Shown: positions 28,196-38,500 of the stretch, in pieces
Numbering within the stretch: the first letter of the stretch is position 1
Layout of the letters: each line of letters begins with the position of its first letter
NCBI GenBank assembly: GCA_001942045.1
Contig: MSTD01000005.1
Location: forward strand, 1 to 64,000
Direction of reading: 5' to 3'
Length of the DNA: 64,000 nucleotides
Source: Mycolicibacterium porcinum
GTDB lineage: Bacteria; Actinomycetota; Actinomycetes; Mycobacteriales; Mycobacteriaceae
Notes under the pieces: generated by a model
Database searches by the model: none
Seen by the model: the letters and a program-made list of their open reading frames with translations, nothing else
What the model was told of the DNA's origin: nothing
Made by a program: the position numbers and the translations under genes

Positions 28196-30731
28196 CGAAG
28201 GGCGCCATAGCCGGTCAGCCAACGACATCCGTAGTGCGGCTGACCGCCTTGGCGCGCGCGAAAACAGGCCGCCTGCCCGGGAGAAGCCTCCGGTCCGGGA
28301 GCCGCGGCCCCCGGCTCGCGAGGCGGGACCGACGGGGCGCGAGAAGAATCCGGTCGGGCGTGACAAGGGCCCCACGGGCCGGCCCGGCCGTCCGGGATTG
28401 CCGCCCGACGATCGGCTCACCACGGTGCTACCCCCGGTGCGCGACGGCGGCCCGGCCCCGCTCGATGTCGTCCGGGCAGTGATGGACGGCACACCGCCGC
28501 CCAAACCGCAGCCACCGAAATCTCCGCCTCCGCCACCCGGAGGCGGCCGCGGATCAGGGCCCTCGGGTCCGTCGGGCCCGAAGCCGACCCGGCAGTTCCA
28601 CATCAACTGGAAGTTGGTCCGGCGACTGTCGATCGCCGGTGTGGTGGCGATGATCCTGCTTCCGCTCGTGACGTTCGGTATGGCGTACATGATCGTCGAC
28701 GTCCCGCAGCCCGGCGATATCCGCACCAACCAGGTGTCGACGATCCTGGCCAGCGACGGCAGCGAGATCGCCAAGATCGTTCCGCCCGAAGGCAACCGGG
28801 TCGACGTCGGTATCGACAAGATCCCGGAGCACGTCCGTAATGCAGTGATGGCCGCCGAGGACCGCGATTTCTACTCCAACCCGGGCTTCTCGTTCACCGC
28901 GCTGCTGCGCGCGATCAAGAACAACTTGGTCGGCGGTGATCTGCAGGGCGGATCGACCATCACGCAGCAGTACGTCAAGAACGCACTCGTCGGTGACGAG
29001 CGCTCGGGCATCGGCGGTCTGATCCGTAAGGCCAAGGAACTCGTCATCTCGACCAAGATGGCCAGTGAATGGTCCAAAGACGCCGTGATGCAGGCGTATC
29101 TGAACATGATTTATTTCGGTCGCGGCTCCTACGGAATCGCAGCGGCGGCCAAGGCGTACTTCGACAAGCCGGTCGATCAGCTCACCGTCGCCGAAGGCGC
29201 CCTGATGGCTGCGCTGATCCAGCGGCCGTCGGGGCTGGACCCCGCCGTCAATCCGCAGGGTGCGGCCGACCGCTGGAACTGGGTGCTCGACGGCATGGTC
29301 GACATGGGCGCGCTGTCGGCCCAGGAACGCGCCGGCCAGGTGTTCCCGCCGACGGTGCCGCCGGACCAGGCCCGCCAGGCGAATCAGACCACCGGCCCGA
29401 ACGGGTTGATCGAGCGCCAGGTCACCAAGGAACTGCTGGATCTGTTCGACATCAGTGAGCAGGCGCTCAACACCGAGGGCCTGCAGGTCACCACGACTAT
29501 CGACCCGCAGGCCCAGCAGGCCGCTGAGAACGCGGTGTCCAAGTACATGGACGGCCAGGACCCAGACATGCGCACCGCGGTGGTCTCCATCGACCCGCAT
29601 GACGGCGCGGTCAAGGCCTATTACGGTGGCTCGGACGCCAACGGCTTCGACTTCGCGCAGGCCGGTCTGCCGACTGGCTCGTCGTTCAAGGTGTTCGCGC
29701 TCGTCGCCGCCCTGCAACAGGGCATCGGCCTGGGCTATCAGGTCGACAGCGGACCGGTCACGGTCAACGGCATCAAGATCAGCAATGTCGAAGGTGAGGG
29801 TTGCGGCACCTGCTCGATCGCCGAGGCGCTCAAGCGGTCGCTGAACACCAGCTACTACCGGCTGATGCTCAAGCTCGAGCACGGGCCCGAGGACGTGGCC
29901 AAGGCCGCCCACGATGCCGGCGTCGCCGAGAGCTTCCCCGGCGTCGAGCACACGCTGTCCGAGGACGGCAAGGGCGGTCCGCCGAACAACGGTGTGGTGC
30001 TGGGTCAGTACCAGTCTCGGGTGATCGACATGGCCTCGGCGTACGCCACGCTCGCGGCGTCCGGGGTGTACCACAAGCCGCACTTCGTGCAGAAGGTCGT
30101 GAACTCGTCGGGACAGGTGCTGTTCGACGCGTCCAGCCAGGACAACGGCGAGCAGCGCATCGACAAGGCGGTGGCCGACAACGTGACCTCGGCCATGCAA
30201 CCGATCGCCGGCTGGTCGAAGGGGCACAACCTGGCCGGCGGCCGAGCATCGGCCGCCAAGACGGGCACCAACCAGCTCGGTGACACCGGCGACAACCGCG
30301 ACGCCTGGATGGTCGGTTACACGCCGTCGCTTTCGACCGCGGTCTGGGTGGGTACCTCCGAGGGCGTGAAACCGTTGAAGACGGCGTACGGCGGACCGGT
30401 CTATGGATCCGGTCTGCCATCGGACATCTGGAAATCCACCATGGACGGTGCGCTGAAAGGCACCGACAACGAGACGTTCCCGAAGCCGACCGAGATCGGT
30501 GGTTATGCGGGCGTGCCGCAGGCCCCGGTGGCGCCGGCGCCGGGAACGGTGCCGAACGGCCCGCAGGTCACGGGGATGCCTTCGGAGACCGTGATCCAGC
30601 CGACCATCGAAGTGGCCCCGGGCATCACGATCCCGATCGGCCCTCCGACGACCGTGCCGATCGGACCGCCGCCGGGAGCTCCCGTTGTGCCCGGCGTGCC
30701 GGAAGTTCCGGTGGCCCCGCCGCCTCCGTGA
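28188..30731 (+). CDS. ponA1: Bifunctional penicillin-binding protein PonA1 (PBP1A)
   Basis: A class A PBP of 847 aa that polymerises and cross-links peptidoglycan at the growing pole. It has a long Pro/Gly/Arg-rich cytoplasmic tail (about residues 1-140) and a membrane helix (about 147-168). The GT51 transglycosylase domain has EDRDFYSNPGFS and GGSTITQQ. The transpeptidase domain has the active-site SSFK, SLN and KTG motifs, and a Pro/Gly-rich C-terminal tail (about 770-847) completes the protein. All catalytic motifs are intact. The orthologue is Rv0050. GTG at 28188 overlaps the preceding stop, and its own stop overlaps the GT87 gene (GTGA), so three genes are translationally coupled. Confidence 0.95.
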   Translation: MNNEGRHSRSANDIRSAADRLGARENRPPAREKPPVREPRPPAREAGPTGREKNPVGRDKGPTGRPGRPGLPPDDRLTTVLPPVRDGGPAPLDVVRAVMDGTPPPKPQPPKSPPPPPGGGRGSGPSGPSGPKPTRQFHINWKLVRRLSIAGVVAMILLPLVTFGMAYMIVDVPQPGDIRTNQVSTILASDGSEIAKIVPPEGNRVDVGIDKIPEHVRNAVMAAEDRDFYSNPGFSFTALLRAIKNNLVGGDLQGGSTITQQYVKNALVGDERSGIGGLIRKAKELVISTKMASEWSKDAVMQAYLNMIYFGRGSYGIAAAAKAYFDKPVDQLTVAEGALMAALIQRPSGLDPAVNPQGAADRWNWVLDGMVDMGALSAQERAGQVFPPTVPPDQARQANQTTGPNGLIERQVTKELLDLFDISEQALNTEGLQVTTTIDPQAQQAAENAVSKYMDGQDPDMRTAVVSIDPHDGAVKAYYGGSDANGFDFAQAGLPTGSSFKVFALVAALQQGIGLGYQVDSGPVTVNGIKISNVEGEGCGTCSIAEALKRSLNTSYYRLMLKLEHGPEDVAKAAHDAGVAESFPGVEHTLSEDGKGGPPNNGVVLGQYQSRVIDMASAYATLAASGVYHKPHFVQKVVNSSGQVLFDASSQDNGEQRIDKAVADNVTSAMQPIAGWSKGHNLAGGRASAAKTGTNQLGDTGDNRDAWMVGYTPSLSTAVWVGTSEGVKPLKTAYGGPVYGSGLPSDIWKSTMDGALKGTDNETFPKPTEIGGYAGVPQAPVAPAPGTVPNGPQVTGMPSETVIQPTIEVAPGITIPIGPPTTVPIGPPPGAPVVPGVPEVPVAPPPP

Positions 30732-32434
30732 CGGACCAGGGAGCGCAGGATTCGCCGGCGGAGCCGACGGAGCTGGCTCCGCCGGAGCGGTTCGATTCGC
30801 CGGCTGCGCCGATCGGGCTGGATTCGCCGGCGCCGCCGGCAGAAGACCGCCGGAGCGCCGACGACCGCGACCTCCCCAGCCGCACCGACCGGCTGGGCGA
30901 GGCACTGTCGCAGACCATCGGCGGGCCCGTCGGCCGGCACGCGCTGATCGGCCGGTCCCGGTTCATGACCCCGCTGCGGGTGATGTTCGTGATCGCCGTG
31001 GTGTTCCTGGCGTTGGGGTACACGACCAAGGCCGCCTGCCTGCAGACGACCGGCAAGGGCCCCGCGGGCGAGCGGGTGGCCAACTGGGAGAACAACCGGG
31101 CCTATTACGAGCTGTGCTACTCCGACACCGTCCCGCTCTACACGGCAGAGTTGTTGAACCTCGGCAAGTTTCCGTACAAATCCAGTTGGGTAGAGAACGA
31201 CGCGACCGGCAAGCCGCGCATGCAGTACGACGGCAGTCCGGCGATCCGATACATGGAGTATCCGGTGCTGACCGGGCTGTACCAGTACGCGTCGATGTCG
31301 CTGGCCAAGACGTACACCGCGGTGACCAAATTGGTGTCGGTACCGCTGGTGGCCGAGGTGGTGATGTTCTTCAACATCTCGGCGTTCGGCTTGGCCCTGG
31401 CCTGGCTGGCCACGATCTGGGCCACTTCACGAATGGCTGGCCGGCGGGTGTGGGACGCCGCGCTGGTGGCGGGTTCGCCGATCGTTATCTTCCAGGTGTT
31501 CACCAACTTCGACGCACTGGCGACAGCCGCGGCGGCGGGCGCGATGCTGGCGTGGGCGCGGCGAAAACCGGTATGGGCCGGGGCGCTGATCGGAATCGGC
31601 GTGGCGGCCAAGTTGTATCCGCTGCTGCTGTTCGTCCCGCTGGTGCTGCTCGGGCTGCGCACCGGGCGCCTGCGTGAGGTGGGCAAGGCCGCCCTGACCG
31701 CCGTCGCGACGTGGCTACTGATCAACCTGCCGATCATGGTGCTCTTCCCACGGGGGTGGTCGGAGTTCTTCCGCCTCAACACTCGCCGCGGCGACGACAT
31801 GGACTCGCTCTACAACGTGGTGAAGTCGTTCACCGATTGGCGCGGTTTCGATCCCGACCTCGGTTTCTGGCAGCCGCCTACGGTGCTCAACACGGTTACC
31901 GCAGTGCTGTTCGCGGCGTGCTGCATTGCGATCGGTTACATCGCGTTGACGGCGCCTCAACGTCCGCGGTTGGCCCAACTGGCGTTCCTCGTCGTGGCCG
32001 CGTTCCTGCTGACCAACAAGGTGTGGAGCCCGCAGTTCTCGCTGTGGCTGGTGCCGCTGGCGGTCCTGGCTCTGCCGCATCGTCGAATCCTGTTGGCGTG
32101 GATGACGATCGATGCGCTGGTGTGGATACCGCGCATGCTCTACCTGTACGGCGAGCAGAACAAGGGCCTGCCCGAGCAGTGGTTCACCACCACCGTCTTG
32201 CTACGCGACCTGGCAGTGGTTGTGCTGTGCGCGTTGGTCATCCGTCAGATCTACCGTCCCGAACTCGATCTGGTGCGCCACGGTGGACGCATCGACGATC
32301 CCACCGGTGGGGTGTTCGATCAGGCGCCCGACGATCCACCGCGCTGGTTGCCGGACTGGTTGCGTCCCTCGGCCGCCCGCGTTCGGATCGAGCCCAAGCC
32401 GGAATCCGAGCCGGAGTTGGCCGGGCAACGCTGA
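30728..32434 (+). CDS. GT87 family membrane glycosyltransferase (Rv0051-like)
   Basis: A 568-aa polytopic protein with a Pro-rich cytoplasmic N-terminus (about residues 1-75) and roughly 10-12 membrane helices. Features of the GT87 (polyprenol-phosphate-mannose-dependent mannosyltransferase-like) family are visible: an Asp-rich first outer loop, TNFDALATAAAAGAML (about 258) and GIGVAAKLYPLLLFVP (about 292). It likely adds a mannose or related sugar from a lipid donor to an envelope glycan, but the acceptor is unknown. It starts at the overlapping GTGA of ponA1, tying it to peptidoglycan synthesis. It corresponds to Rv0051. Confidence 0.83.
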   Translation: MTDQGAQDSPAEPTELAPPERFDSPAAPIGLDSPAPPAEDRRSADDRDLPSRTDRLGEALSQTIGGPVGRHALIGRSRFMTPLRVMFVIAVVFLALGYTTKAACLQTTGKGPAGERVANWENNRAYYELCYSDTVPLYTAELLNLGKFPYKSSWVENDATGKPRMQYDGSPAIRYMEYPVLTGLYQYASMSLAKTYTAVTKLVSVPLVAEVVMFFNISAFGLALAWLATIWATSRMAGRRVWDAALVAGSPIVIFQVFTNFDALATAAAAGAMLAWARRKPVWAGALIGIGVAAKLYPLLLFVPLVLLGLRTGRLREVGKAALTAVATWLLINLPIMVLFPRGWSEFFRLNTRRGDDMDSLYNVVKSFTDWRGFDPDLGFWQPPTVLNTVTAVLFAACCIAIGYIALTAPQRPRLAQLAFLVVAAFLLTNKVWSPQFSLWLVPLAVLALPHRRILLAWMTIDALVWIPRMLYLYGEQNKGLPEQWFTTTVLLRDLAVVVLCALVIRQIYRPELDLVRHGGRIDDPTGGVFDQAPDDPPRWLPDWLRPSAARVRIEPKPESEPELAGQR

Positions 32435-32542
32435 GCCCGAGACCCGGGTTTTGGTTGTGCCGAATTCTGCACCAGGGCTGTGAAATCCGTTTGACGTGAC
32501 CCTCAGGTGGAAATCGGTGGCCGGAATGATTTCGGAGACCGC

Positions 32543-33217
32543 TCAGCCCTGATACGGCGGATACTGCGGGGGCATTGACGGATAGAACTGGGGTGCAACA
32601 GGATTCGGCTTCGCATTGATCCACGCGGTCGTCGACGGCAGCAGGGCCAGCACGAGCGTGGCAATGGGGAACACGAGGCCCACAAGGTTGAACACGCCGC
32701 CGCTGCCGGCGGAGTAGGTACTGTAGCCACTGGCCTTCACCACGGCGGCACTGACGCCGAAGCTCACCAGGCTGCTCAGGATGGCCAGGGCGCATGCCCC
32801 GACGACGAGCCAGCGGCCGAGCATCTTTCGTTGGAACAGCAGCACGGCGCCGGTAGCGATCATCAGGCCGAAGACGAAGTCGAACAGGACCACCGCTACC
32901 AGCAGCGCGTAGACGCCGCCGGACATGCCGCTCATGCCACTCACCGCGGCGAGGCCGATGGCCGCGAGCACGCCGCCACCGAGGCCCGCGACAGCGCCCA
33001 GCGCTGCGAGTACGGCGGCGATGGTTCCCGTGACGCCACTGGGTTCGGTGGTCGGCATCCCGTACGGCTGTTGTGGAAAGCCGCCCTGCTGCGGGTAGCC
33101 CGACGGCGGAAAGCCGGGCTGCGGCGGGAAGCCGGGCTGCTGCGGATAGCCAGGCTGCTGCGGTTGACCGGGCTGTCCCGGAAAGCCCTGCCCGTAAGGC
33201 CCGTACGGATAGTTCAC
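32543..33217 (-). CDS. Proline/glutamine-rich tetra-spanning membrane protein
   Basis: A 224-aa protein with an N-terminal Pro/Gln/Gly repeat region (about residues 1-58, built from [19 protein letters not shown] units). Four predicted membrane helices follow in the remainder. A Tyr/Pro-rich tail ends the protein. Such PQG-rich DUF4190-like proteins are common in actinobacteria, and their role is unknown. It is on the opposite strand to the flanking ponA1-Rv0051 and rpsF operons. No orthologue in the M. tuberculosis Rv0051-Rv0053 interval is evident to me. Confidence 0.7.
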   Translation of the reverse strand: MNYPYGPYGQGFPGQPGQPQQPGYPQQPGFPPQPGFPPSGYPQQGGFPQQPYGMPTTEPSGVTGTIAAVLAALGAVAGLGGGVLAAIGLAAVSGMSGMSGGVYALLVAVVLFDFVFGLMIATGAVLLFQRKMLGRWLVVGACALAILSSLVSFGVSAAVVKASGYSTYSAGSGGVFNLVGLVFPIATLVLALLPSTTAWINAKPNPVAPQFYPSMPPQYPPYQG

Positions 33218-33352
33218 GCATCCCCCTCGACGTCAGAACCAAGCAGCTCACCATATACGGATTTCGCAGATCAGGGCGATTTCGGGTAGCCTGGGCCGGT
33301 TGCCGACGCAGGCGACCCTCCTGCCACGGAATCCACCGTGGCCGTACACGAC

Positions 33353-33374
33353 CAGAGGAGGTGATGAGGTTCTA
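33353..33374 (+). promoter_or_regulatory. Strong Shine-Dalgarno and leader before rpsF
   Basis: The sequence AGAGGAGGTGATGAGGTTCT directly before the rpsF ATG holds a full AGGAGGTGA match to the 16S rRNA 3' end. It fixes the rpsF start at 33375. The region between the divergent membrane-protein gene and this site must carry the S6 operon promoter; I see no leader structure I can name. Confidence 0.65.
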
Positions 33375-33665
33375 ATGCGTCCATACGAAATCATGGTCAT
33401 TCTCGACCCCACACTTGACGAGCGCACCGTAGCTCCGTCGCTGGAGACGTTCCTGAACGTCGTCCGCAAGGATGGCGGCAGTGTCGACAAGGTCGACATC
33501 TGGGGCCGTCGCCGGCTGGCTTACGAGATCGCCAAGCACGCCGAGGGCATCTACGCCGTTGTCGACGTCAAGGCTGAACCCGCCACGGTGTCTGAGCTCG
33601 ACCGTCAGCTCAACCTGAACGAGTCCGTGCTGCGGACCAAGGTGATGCGGACCGACAAGCACTAA
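33375..33665 (+). CDS. rpsF: 30S ribosomal protein S6
   Basis: A 96-aa S6 protein with the family opening [16 protein letters not shown] and central [10 protein letters not shown] motif. S6 binds S18 and the central domain of 16S rRNA in the small-subunit platform. It is first gene of the conserved rpsF-ssb-rpsR-rplI operon. The start is set by a full AGGAGGTGA ribosome-binding site. Orthologue of Rv0053. Confidence 0.97.
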   Translation: MRPYEIMVILDPTLDERTVAPSLETFLNVVRKDGGSVDKVDIWGRRRLAYEIAKHAEGIYAVVDVKAEPATVSELDRQLNLNESVLRTKVMRTDKH

Positions 33666-33734
33666 ATGCTGTCGGTCGTCGGAGTCGCTCCGTAGGCTTC
33701 GCGCAAACGGACATGCCTATCCCAGGAGGATCTC

Positions 33735-34238
33735 GTGGCTGGTGACACCACCATCACAGTTGTCGGAAACCTGACCGCTGACCCGGAGCTGCGTTTCACG
33801 CCGTCCGGTGCGGCTGTCGCCAACTTCACCGTTGCTTCGACGCCGCGCATGTTCGATCGCCAGACCAATGAGTGGAAGGACGGCGAAGCGCTGTTCCTCC
33901 GGTGCAACATCTGGCGTGAGGCGGCCGAGAACGTGGCCGAGAGCCTGGTCCGTGGTTCGCGAGTGATCGTCACCGGCCGGCTCAAGCAGCGGTCCTTCGA
34001 AACCCGTGAGGGTGAGAAGCGCACCGTGGTCGAGGTCGAGGTCGACGAGATCGGTCCCTCGCTGCGCTACGCCACGGCCAAGGTCAACAAGGCCAGCCGC
34101 AGTGGCGGTGGTGGCGGCGGCTTCGGCGGTGGCGGTGGCGGCGGTTCACGTCAGGCCGAACAGCCCAAGGACGATCCGTGGGGCAGTGCTCCGGCGTCCG
34201 GCTCCTTCAGCGGGGCCGACGACGAGCCGCCGTTCTGA
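33735..34238 (+). CDS. ssb: Single-stranded DNA-binding protein
   Basis: A 167-aa SSB with an OB-fold (residues 1-115, starting [20 protein letters not shown]) and a glycine-rich disordered linker (about 118-140). The acidic tip is DDEPPF, which recruits partner proteins such as helicases and RecQ/RecO. The GTG start is preceded by AGGAGG. It coats single-stranded DNA during replication, repair and recombination. Its placement next to S6, S18 and L9 is conserved across mycobacteria (Rv0054). Confidence 0.97.
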   Translation: MAGDTTITVVGNLTADPELRFTPSGAAVANFTVASTPRMFDRQTNEWKDGEALFLRCNIWREAAENVAESLVRGSRVIVTGRLKQRSFETREGEKRTVVEVEVDEIGPSLRYATAKVNKASRSGGGGGGFGGGGGGGSRQAEQPKDDPWGSAPASGSFSGADDEPPF

Positions 34239-34274
34239 TCAACAACGAAAATTTTTGCAAGGAAGAGATAACCA

Positions 34275-34535
34275 ATGGCCAAGTCCACAAAGCGACGGCC
34301 GGCACCGGAAAAGCCGGTCAAGACTCGGAAGTGCGTGTTCTGCTCCAAGAAGGGTAAGGGGCAGGTCATCGACTACAAGGACACCGCGCTGCTGCGCACC
34401 TACATCAGCGAGCGCGGCAAGATCCGTGCCCGTCGGGTGACCGGCAACTGCGTCCAGCACCAGCGCGATGTCGCCATCGCGGTGAAGAATGCCCGCGAGG
34501 TGGCTCTGCTGCCGTTCGGCTCGTCGACGCGGTAG
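34275..34535 (+). CDS. rpsR: 30S ribosomal protein S18, zinc-binding (C+) form
   Basis: An 86-aa S18 with the cysteine motif CVFC near residue 20 and a further Cys in [11 protein letters not shown]. This marks the zinc-binding C+ paralogue (rpsR1, Rv0055) as opposed to the cysteine-free copy expressed under zinc limitation. Compared with my recollection of Rv0055, it has a short insertion after CVFC (KKGKGQV). It sits 36 nt after ssb and 11 nt before rplI. Confidence 0.95.
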   Translation: MAKSTKRRPAPEKPVKTRKCVFCSKKGKGQVIDYKDTALLRTYISERGKIRARRVTGNCVQHQRDVAIAVKNAREVALLPFGSSTR

Positions 34536-34546
34536 GGAGTAGACCA

Positions 34547-35002
34547 ATGAAGCTGATTCTCACTGCTGAGGTGGAACACCTGGGTGTCGCGGGCGACGCT
34601 GTCGAGGTCAAGGACGGCTACGGCCGTAACTACCTGCTGCCCCGTGGGCTGGCCATCGTGGCCTCCCGCGGTGCCGAGCGCCAGGCCGAGGAGATCCGCC
34701 GGGCGCGCGAGGCCAAGTCCATCCGCGGCGTCGAGCACGCCAACGAGCTGAAGACCGCTCTAGAGAACCTGGGCGAGGTGTCGCTGCCGGTTCAGGCCGC
34801 TGCCGACACCGGCAAGCTGTTCGGCTCGGTCACCGCGGCCGACGTCGTGGCCGTGATCAAGAAGGCCGGCGGTCCGAACCTGGACAAGCGCACTGTGCAG
34901 CTGCCCAAGGCGCACATCAAGTCGGTCGGCACGCATCCGGTTACCGTCCGGCTGCACACCGGGGTGGAAGCCAAGGTGTCGCTGAACGTCGTCGCGGAGT
35001 AA
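34547..35002 (+). CDS. rplI: 50S ribosomal protein L9
   Basis: A 151-aa L9 with the N-terminal RNA-binding domain ([21 protein letters not shown] up to about residue 22, then [12 protein letters not shown]). A long connecting helix and the C-terminal domain (about 80-151) follow. Last gene of the S6 operon. A hairpin terminator follows at 35051. Orthologue of Rv0056. Confidence 0.97.
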   Translation: MKLILTAEVEHLGVAGDAVEVKDGYGRNYLLPRGLAIVASRGAERQAEEIRRAREAKSIRGVEHANELKTALENLGEVSLPVQAAADTGKLFGSVTAADVVAVIKKAGGPNLDKRTVQLPKAHIKSVGTHPVTVRLHTGVEAKVSLNVVAE

Positions 35003-35050
35003 CCCTGCCGCGGAGTAATCCGTAGCGGAGTAAATCCGCCAGCACTCGAT

Positions 35051-35088
35051 CGCCCGGGTGGGAGCCTGCAGAGGTTTCCGCCCGGGCG
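35051..35088 (+). terminator. Rho-independent-type terminator of the rpsF-rplI operon
   Basis: CGCCCGGG (35051-35058) pairs with CCCGGGCG (35081-35088), and the stem can extend inward by several G-C/G-T pairs. The 3' arm is followed by TTTGCT. It lies 49 nt after the rplI stop. Confidence 0.8.
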
Positions 35089-35517
35089 TTTGCTGTATCT
35101 CTGGCGAACTCGCTGCGCGAAACCCTGGACAGCGAAGCTCACCCGGTGTTAACCGGCGTGGTTCCTATGCGCAACACAACACGCCCGGGACGGCAACCCG
35201 GCACGACACGCCGAAGAACTTCCCATACACAATCACTGACAGCCTCTATGGCACCCTGACCTGGGAAAACAACAGACTGTTCCGGAATGATCCACAGGTT
35301 CTCCCCAGAGCCTCAACACTGCGACCGAGACCTATCCCCATACCATCCACAGGTTGATCAACAGGGCCGGTTTCGAGCGGCGCCAGCAACGTCTACCGTG
35401 GTGCGTCGCAGCGCCGTCACGAAGCTTTGTCGGAGCCCTGCTTTACAGTCGCAGTACCGATTCGAATAGACGTTCGAGCCTGTCGTCAGGCGGGTCTCGG
35501 AAGGGGGTGGGGAGTCC
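35089..35517 (+). other. Non-coding region upstream of dnaB with DnaA-box-like sites
   Basis: These 429 nt contain no convincing gene. An open frame from 35058 to 35357 crosses the terminator and has no family features. Three sequences close to the DnaA box TTATCCACA occur: TGATCCACA (35288-35296), CTATCCCCA (35332-35340) and CCATCCACA (35343-35351). The dnaB promoter should lie here, and AAGGGGG about 10 nt before the GTG is its ribosome-binding site. Confidence 0.45.
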
Positions 35518-38500
35518 GTGGCGGTGGTGGACGACCTGGGTTATCCGGACTCGGAGACGGATGGCCCTCCGCCTGGGGAGGACTTCGGCCGGCAGCCGCC
35601 GCAGGACATGGCGGCCGAGCAGGCGGTCCTCGGCGGCATGCTGTTGAGCAAGGATGCGATCGCCGACGTCCTCGAGCGGTTGCGGCCCGGCGATTTCTAC
35701 CGCCCGGCACACCAGAACGTCTACGACGCCATCCTCGATCTCTACGGCCGCGGTGAACCGGCCGACGCGGTCACCGTCGCCGCCGAGCTCGACCGCCGCG
35801 GGCTGTTGCGCCGCATCGGCGGGGCCCCCTATCTGCATACGCTGATCTCCACCGTGCCCACTGCGGCCAACGCCGGTTTCTACGCCGGCATCGTGGCCGA
35901 GAAGGCGCTTCTGCGCCGATTGGTGGAGGCGGGCACCCGGGTGGTCCAGTACGGCTACGCCGGGGCCGACGGCGCCGATGTCACCGATGTGGTGGATCGC
36001 GCGCAGGCCGAGATCTACGACGTCACCGAACGGCGCGCCTCAGAGGACTTCGTCGCGCTCGAAGACCTGCTGCAGCCCACCATGGATGAGATCGACGCCA
36101 TCGCGTCGCAGGGCGGCATCTCACGCGGTGTGCCGACCGGGTTCACCGAATTCGACGAGATCACCAACGGCCTGCACCCCGGGCAGATGATCATCATCGC
36201 GGCCCGGCCTGGTGTCGGGAAGGCGCTCGCGCTCGATACCCCGCTGCCGACACCCAACGGGTGGACGACAATGGGCGACGTCGCCGTGGGCGATGACCTC
36301 ATCGGTGCCGACGGTGAGCCCACGCGAGTGATCGCAGCTACCGAGATCATGCTCGGTCGGCCATGCTTCGAGGTTGAATTCTCTGACGGCGCAAGGATCG
36401 TCGCCGATGCACAGCACCAATGGCCGACTGGCGACGGCATCCGCACCACCACCCAACTGCGGCCCGGGCTGCACACCATCGCCGCACCGACTTCTCGCGG
36501 CGGCGCCCCAGTGCTGGCACCCGTGACGCAGGTGGCCGCGGTGCGGCGGCTACCCAGCGTGCCGGTGCGCTGCGTCGAGGTCGACAACGCCGCCCATCTG
36601 TACCTGGCGGGTCCCGCCATGGTGCCGACGCACAACTCCACCCTCGGCCTCGACTTCATGCGGTCCTGCTCGATCAAGCACCGGATGGCCAGCGTCATCT
36701 TCTCGCTGGAAATGAGTAAGTCCGAGATCGTCATGCGTCTGCTCTCGGCTGAGGCCAAAATCAAACTGGCTGACATGCGTTCGGGCCGGATGAGCGATGA
36801 TGACTGGACCAAGCTGGCCCGCCGCATGAGCGAGATTAGTGAGGCCCCGCTCTATATCGACGACTCACCGAACCTGACCATGATGGAGATCCGGGCCAAG
36901 GGCCGGCGCCTGGCCCAGAAGGCGGATCTGAAGCTCGTGGTCGTGGACTACATGCAGCTGATGAGCTCGGGCAAGAAGTACGAGTCACGCCAGCAGGAAG
37001 TCTCGGACTTCTCCCGAAGCCTCAAGCTGATGGCGAAAGAACTTGAAGTGCCGGTGATCGCGATCAGCCAGCTGAACCGCGGTCCCGAGCAACGCACGGA
37101 CAAGCGTCCGCAGGTTTCGGATCTTCGTGAATCCGGCTGCATGACGGCGAACACCCGGATCCTGCGCGCCGACAACGGCGCAGAGGTGACCTTTGGCGAG
37201 CTGATGGAGACGGGCGAGCGCCCGCTGGTCTGGTCGCTCGACGAGCGCAAGCGCATGGTGGCGCGGCCGATGACCAACGTGTTCCCGAGCGGACGCAAGG
37301 AAGTCTTCACGCTGCGCATGGCGTCGGGCCGCGAGGTGGAGGCCACTGCCAACCACCCGTTCCTGACCGTAGACGGCTGGGTTCCGTTGGGTGAGTTGGC
37401 GGTCGGAGATCGGTTGGCGACGCCGCGGCGGGTGCCCGAGCCGGTTCAGACCGAGCGGATGCACGACTCCGAGGTCATTCTGCTGGCACACATGATCGGT
37501 GACGGTTCGTGCGTGAAGCGCCAACCGATCCGATACGCCAGTGTCGACAAGGCGAACCTGCTCGAGGTGGAGATCTCGGCGCTGCACTTCGGCGTGACTG
37601 CAGTGCGCGACGAGTACCCGGCGGCCCGTGTCACGACCTTGCGGCTCCCGGCGCCCCACCGGTTGACACATGGCAAGCGCAATCCGATCGCCGCGTGGCT
37701 GGACAAGCTCGGCTTGTTCGGCAAGCGCAGCTACGAGAAGTTCGTGCCCAAAGAGGTTTTCGCGCTGCCCAACGACCAGGTGGCGCTGTTCCTGCATCAC
37801 CTGTGGGCGACGGACGGCTCGGTGCGTTGGGATGCAACGGCGCGGCAGGCGCGCGTTTACTACGCCACGACGAGTCGGCAGCTCGCCGATGATGTGACCC
37901 AGTTGTTGCTGCGAGTCGGCGTGTACGCGCGCATCAAGCGCGCGAAGAAGGCGGGCTACCGCGACTGCTGGCATGTGCTCATCTACGGCGGGGACAACCA
38001 GCACCGGTTCCTGGCGCACGTGGGGGTGAACGGTGAGCGGGGCGTCAAGGCGCGCGAGGCTTTGAAGCACCTTGACGGTGCCATCCGCAACCCGAACCTC
38101 GACACGGTGCCGAAAGAAGTCTGGCAGCAAGTGAAGTCAGCACTGGTGCGCGAGGGGATGACGCACCGGCAGTTCGCCGCAGCGATGGGTACGAAGTTCT
38201 GCGGTTCGACCATGTGGAAGCACGCGCCGAGCAGGTTACGGCTGCACCGCGCGGCGGCGCTGCTCGACGATGCTGACCTGCACGATCTGGCGACCAACGA
38301 CGTGTTCTGGGACGAGATCGTCGAGATCACCAGCATCGGTGAGCACGATGTCTACGACGGAACCGTTCCTGGCACGAATAACTTTGTGGTACAAGGGATT
38401 ACAGCCCATAATTCGCTCGAACAGGATGCGGATATGGTGCTGCTGCTACACCGTCCTGACGCGATCGACCGGGAAGACCCGCGCGGTGGTGAGGCCGACA

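Noticed and set aside
35058..35357. A 99-codon open frame after rplI
   Set aside because: It starts inside the operon terminator, has no ribosome-binding site and shows unstructured composition without family features.
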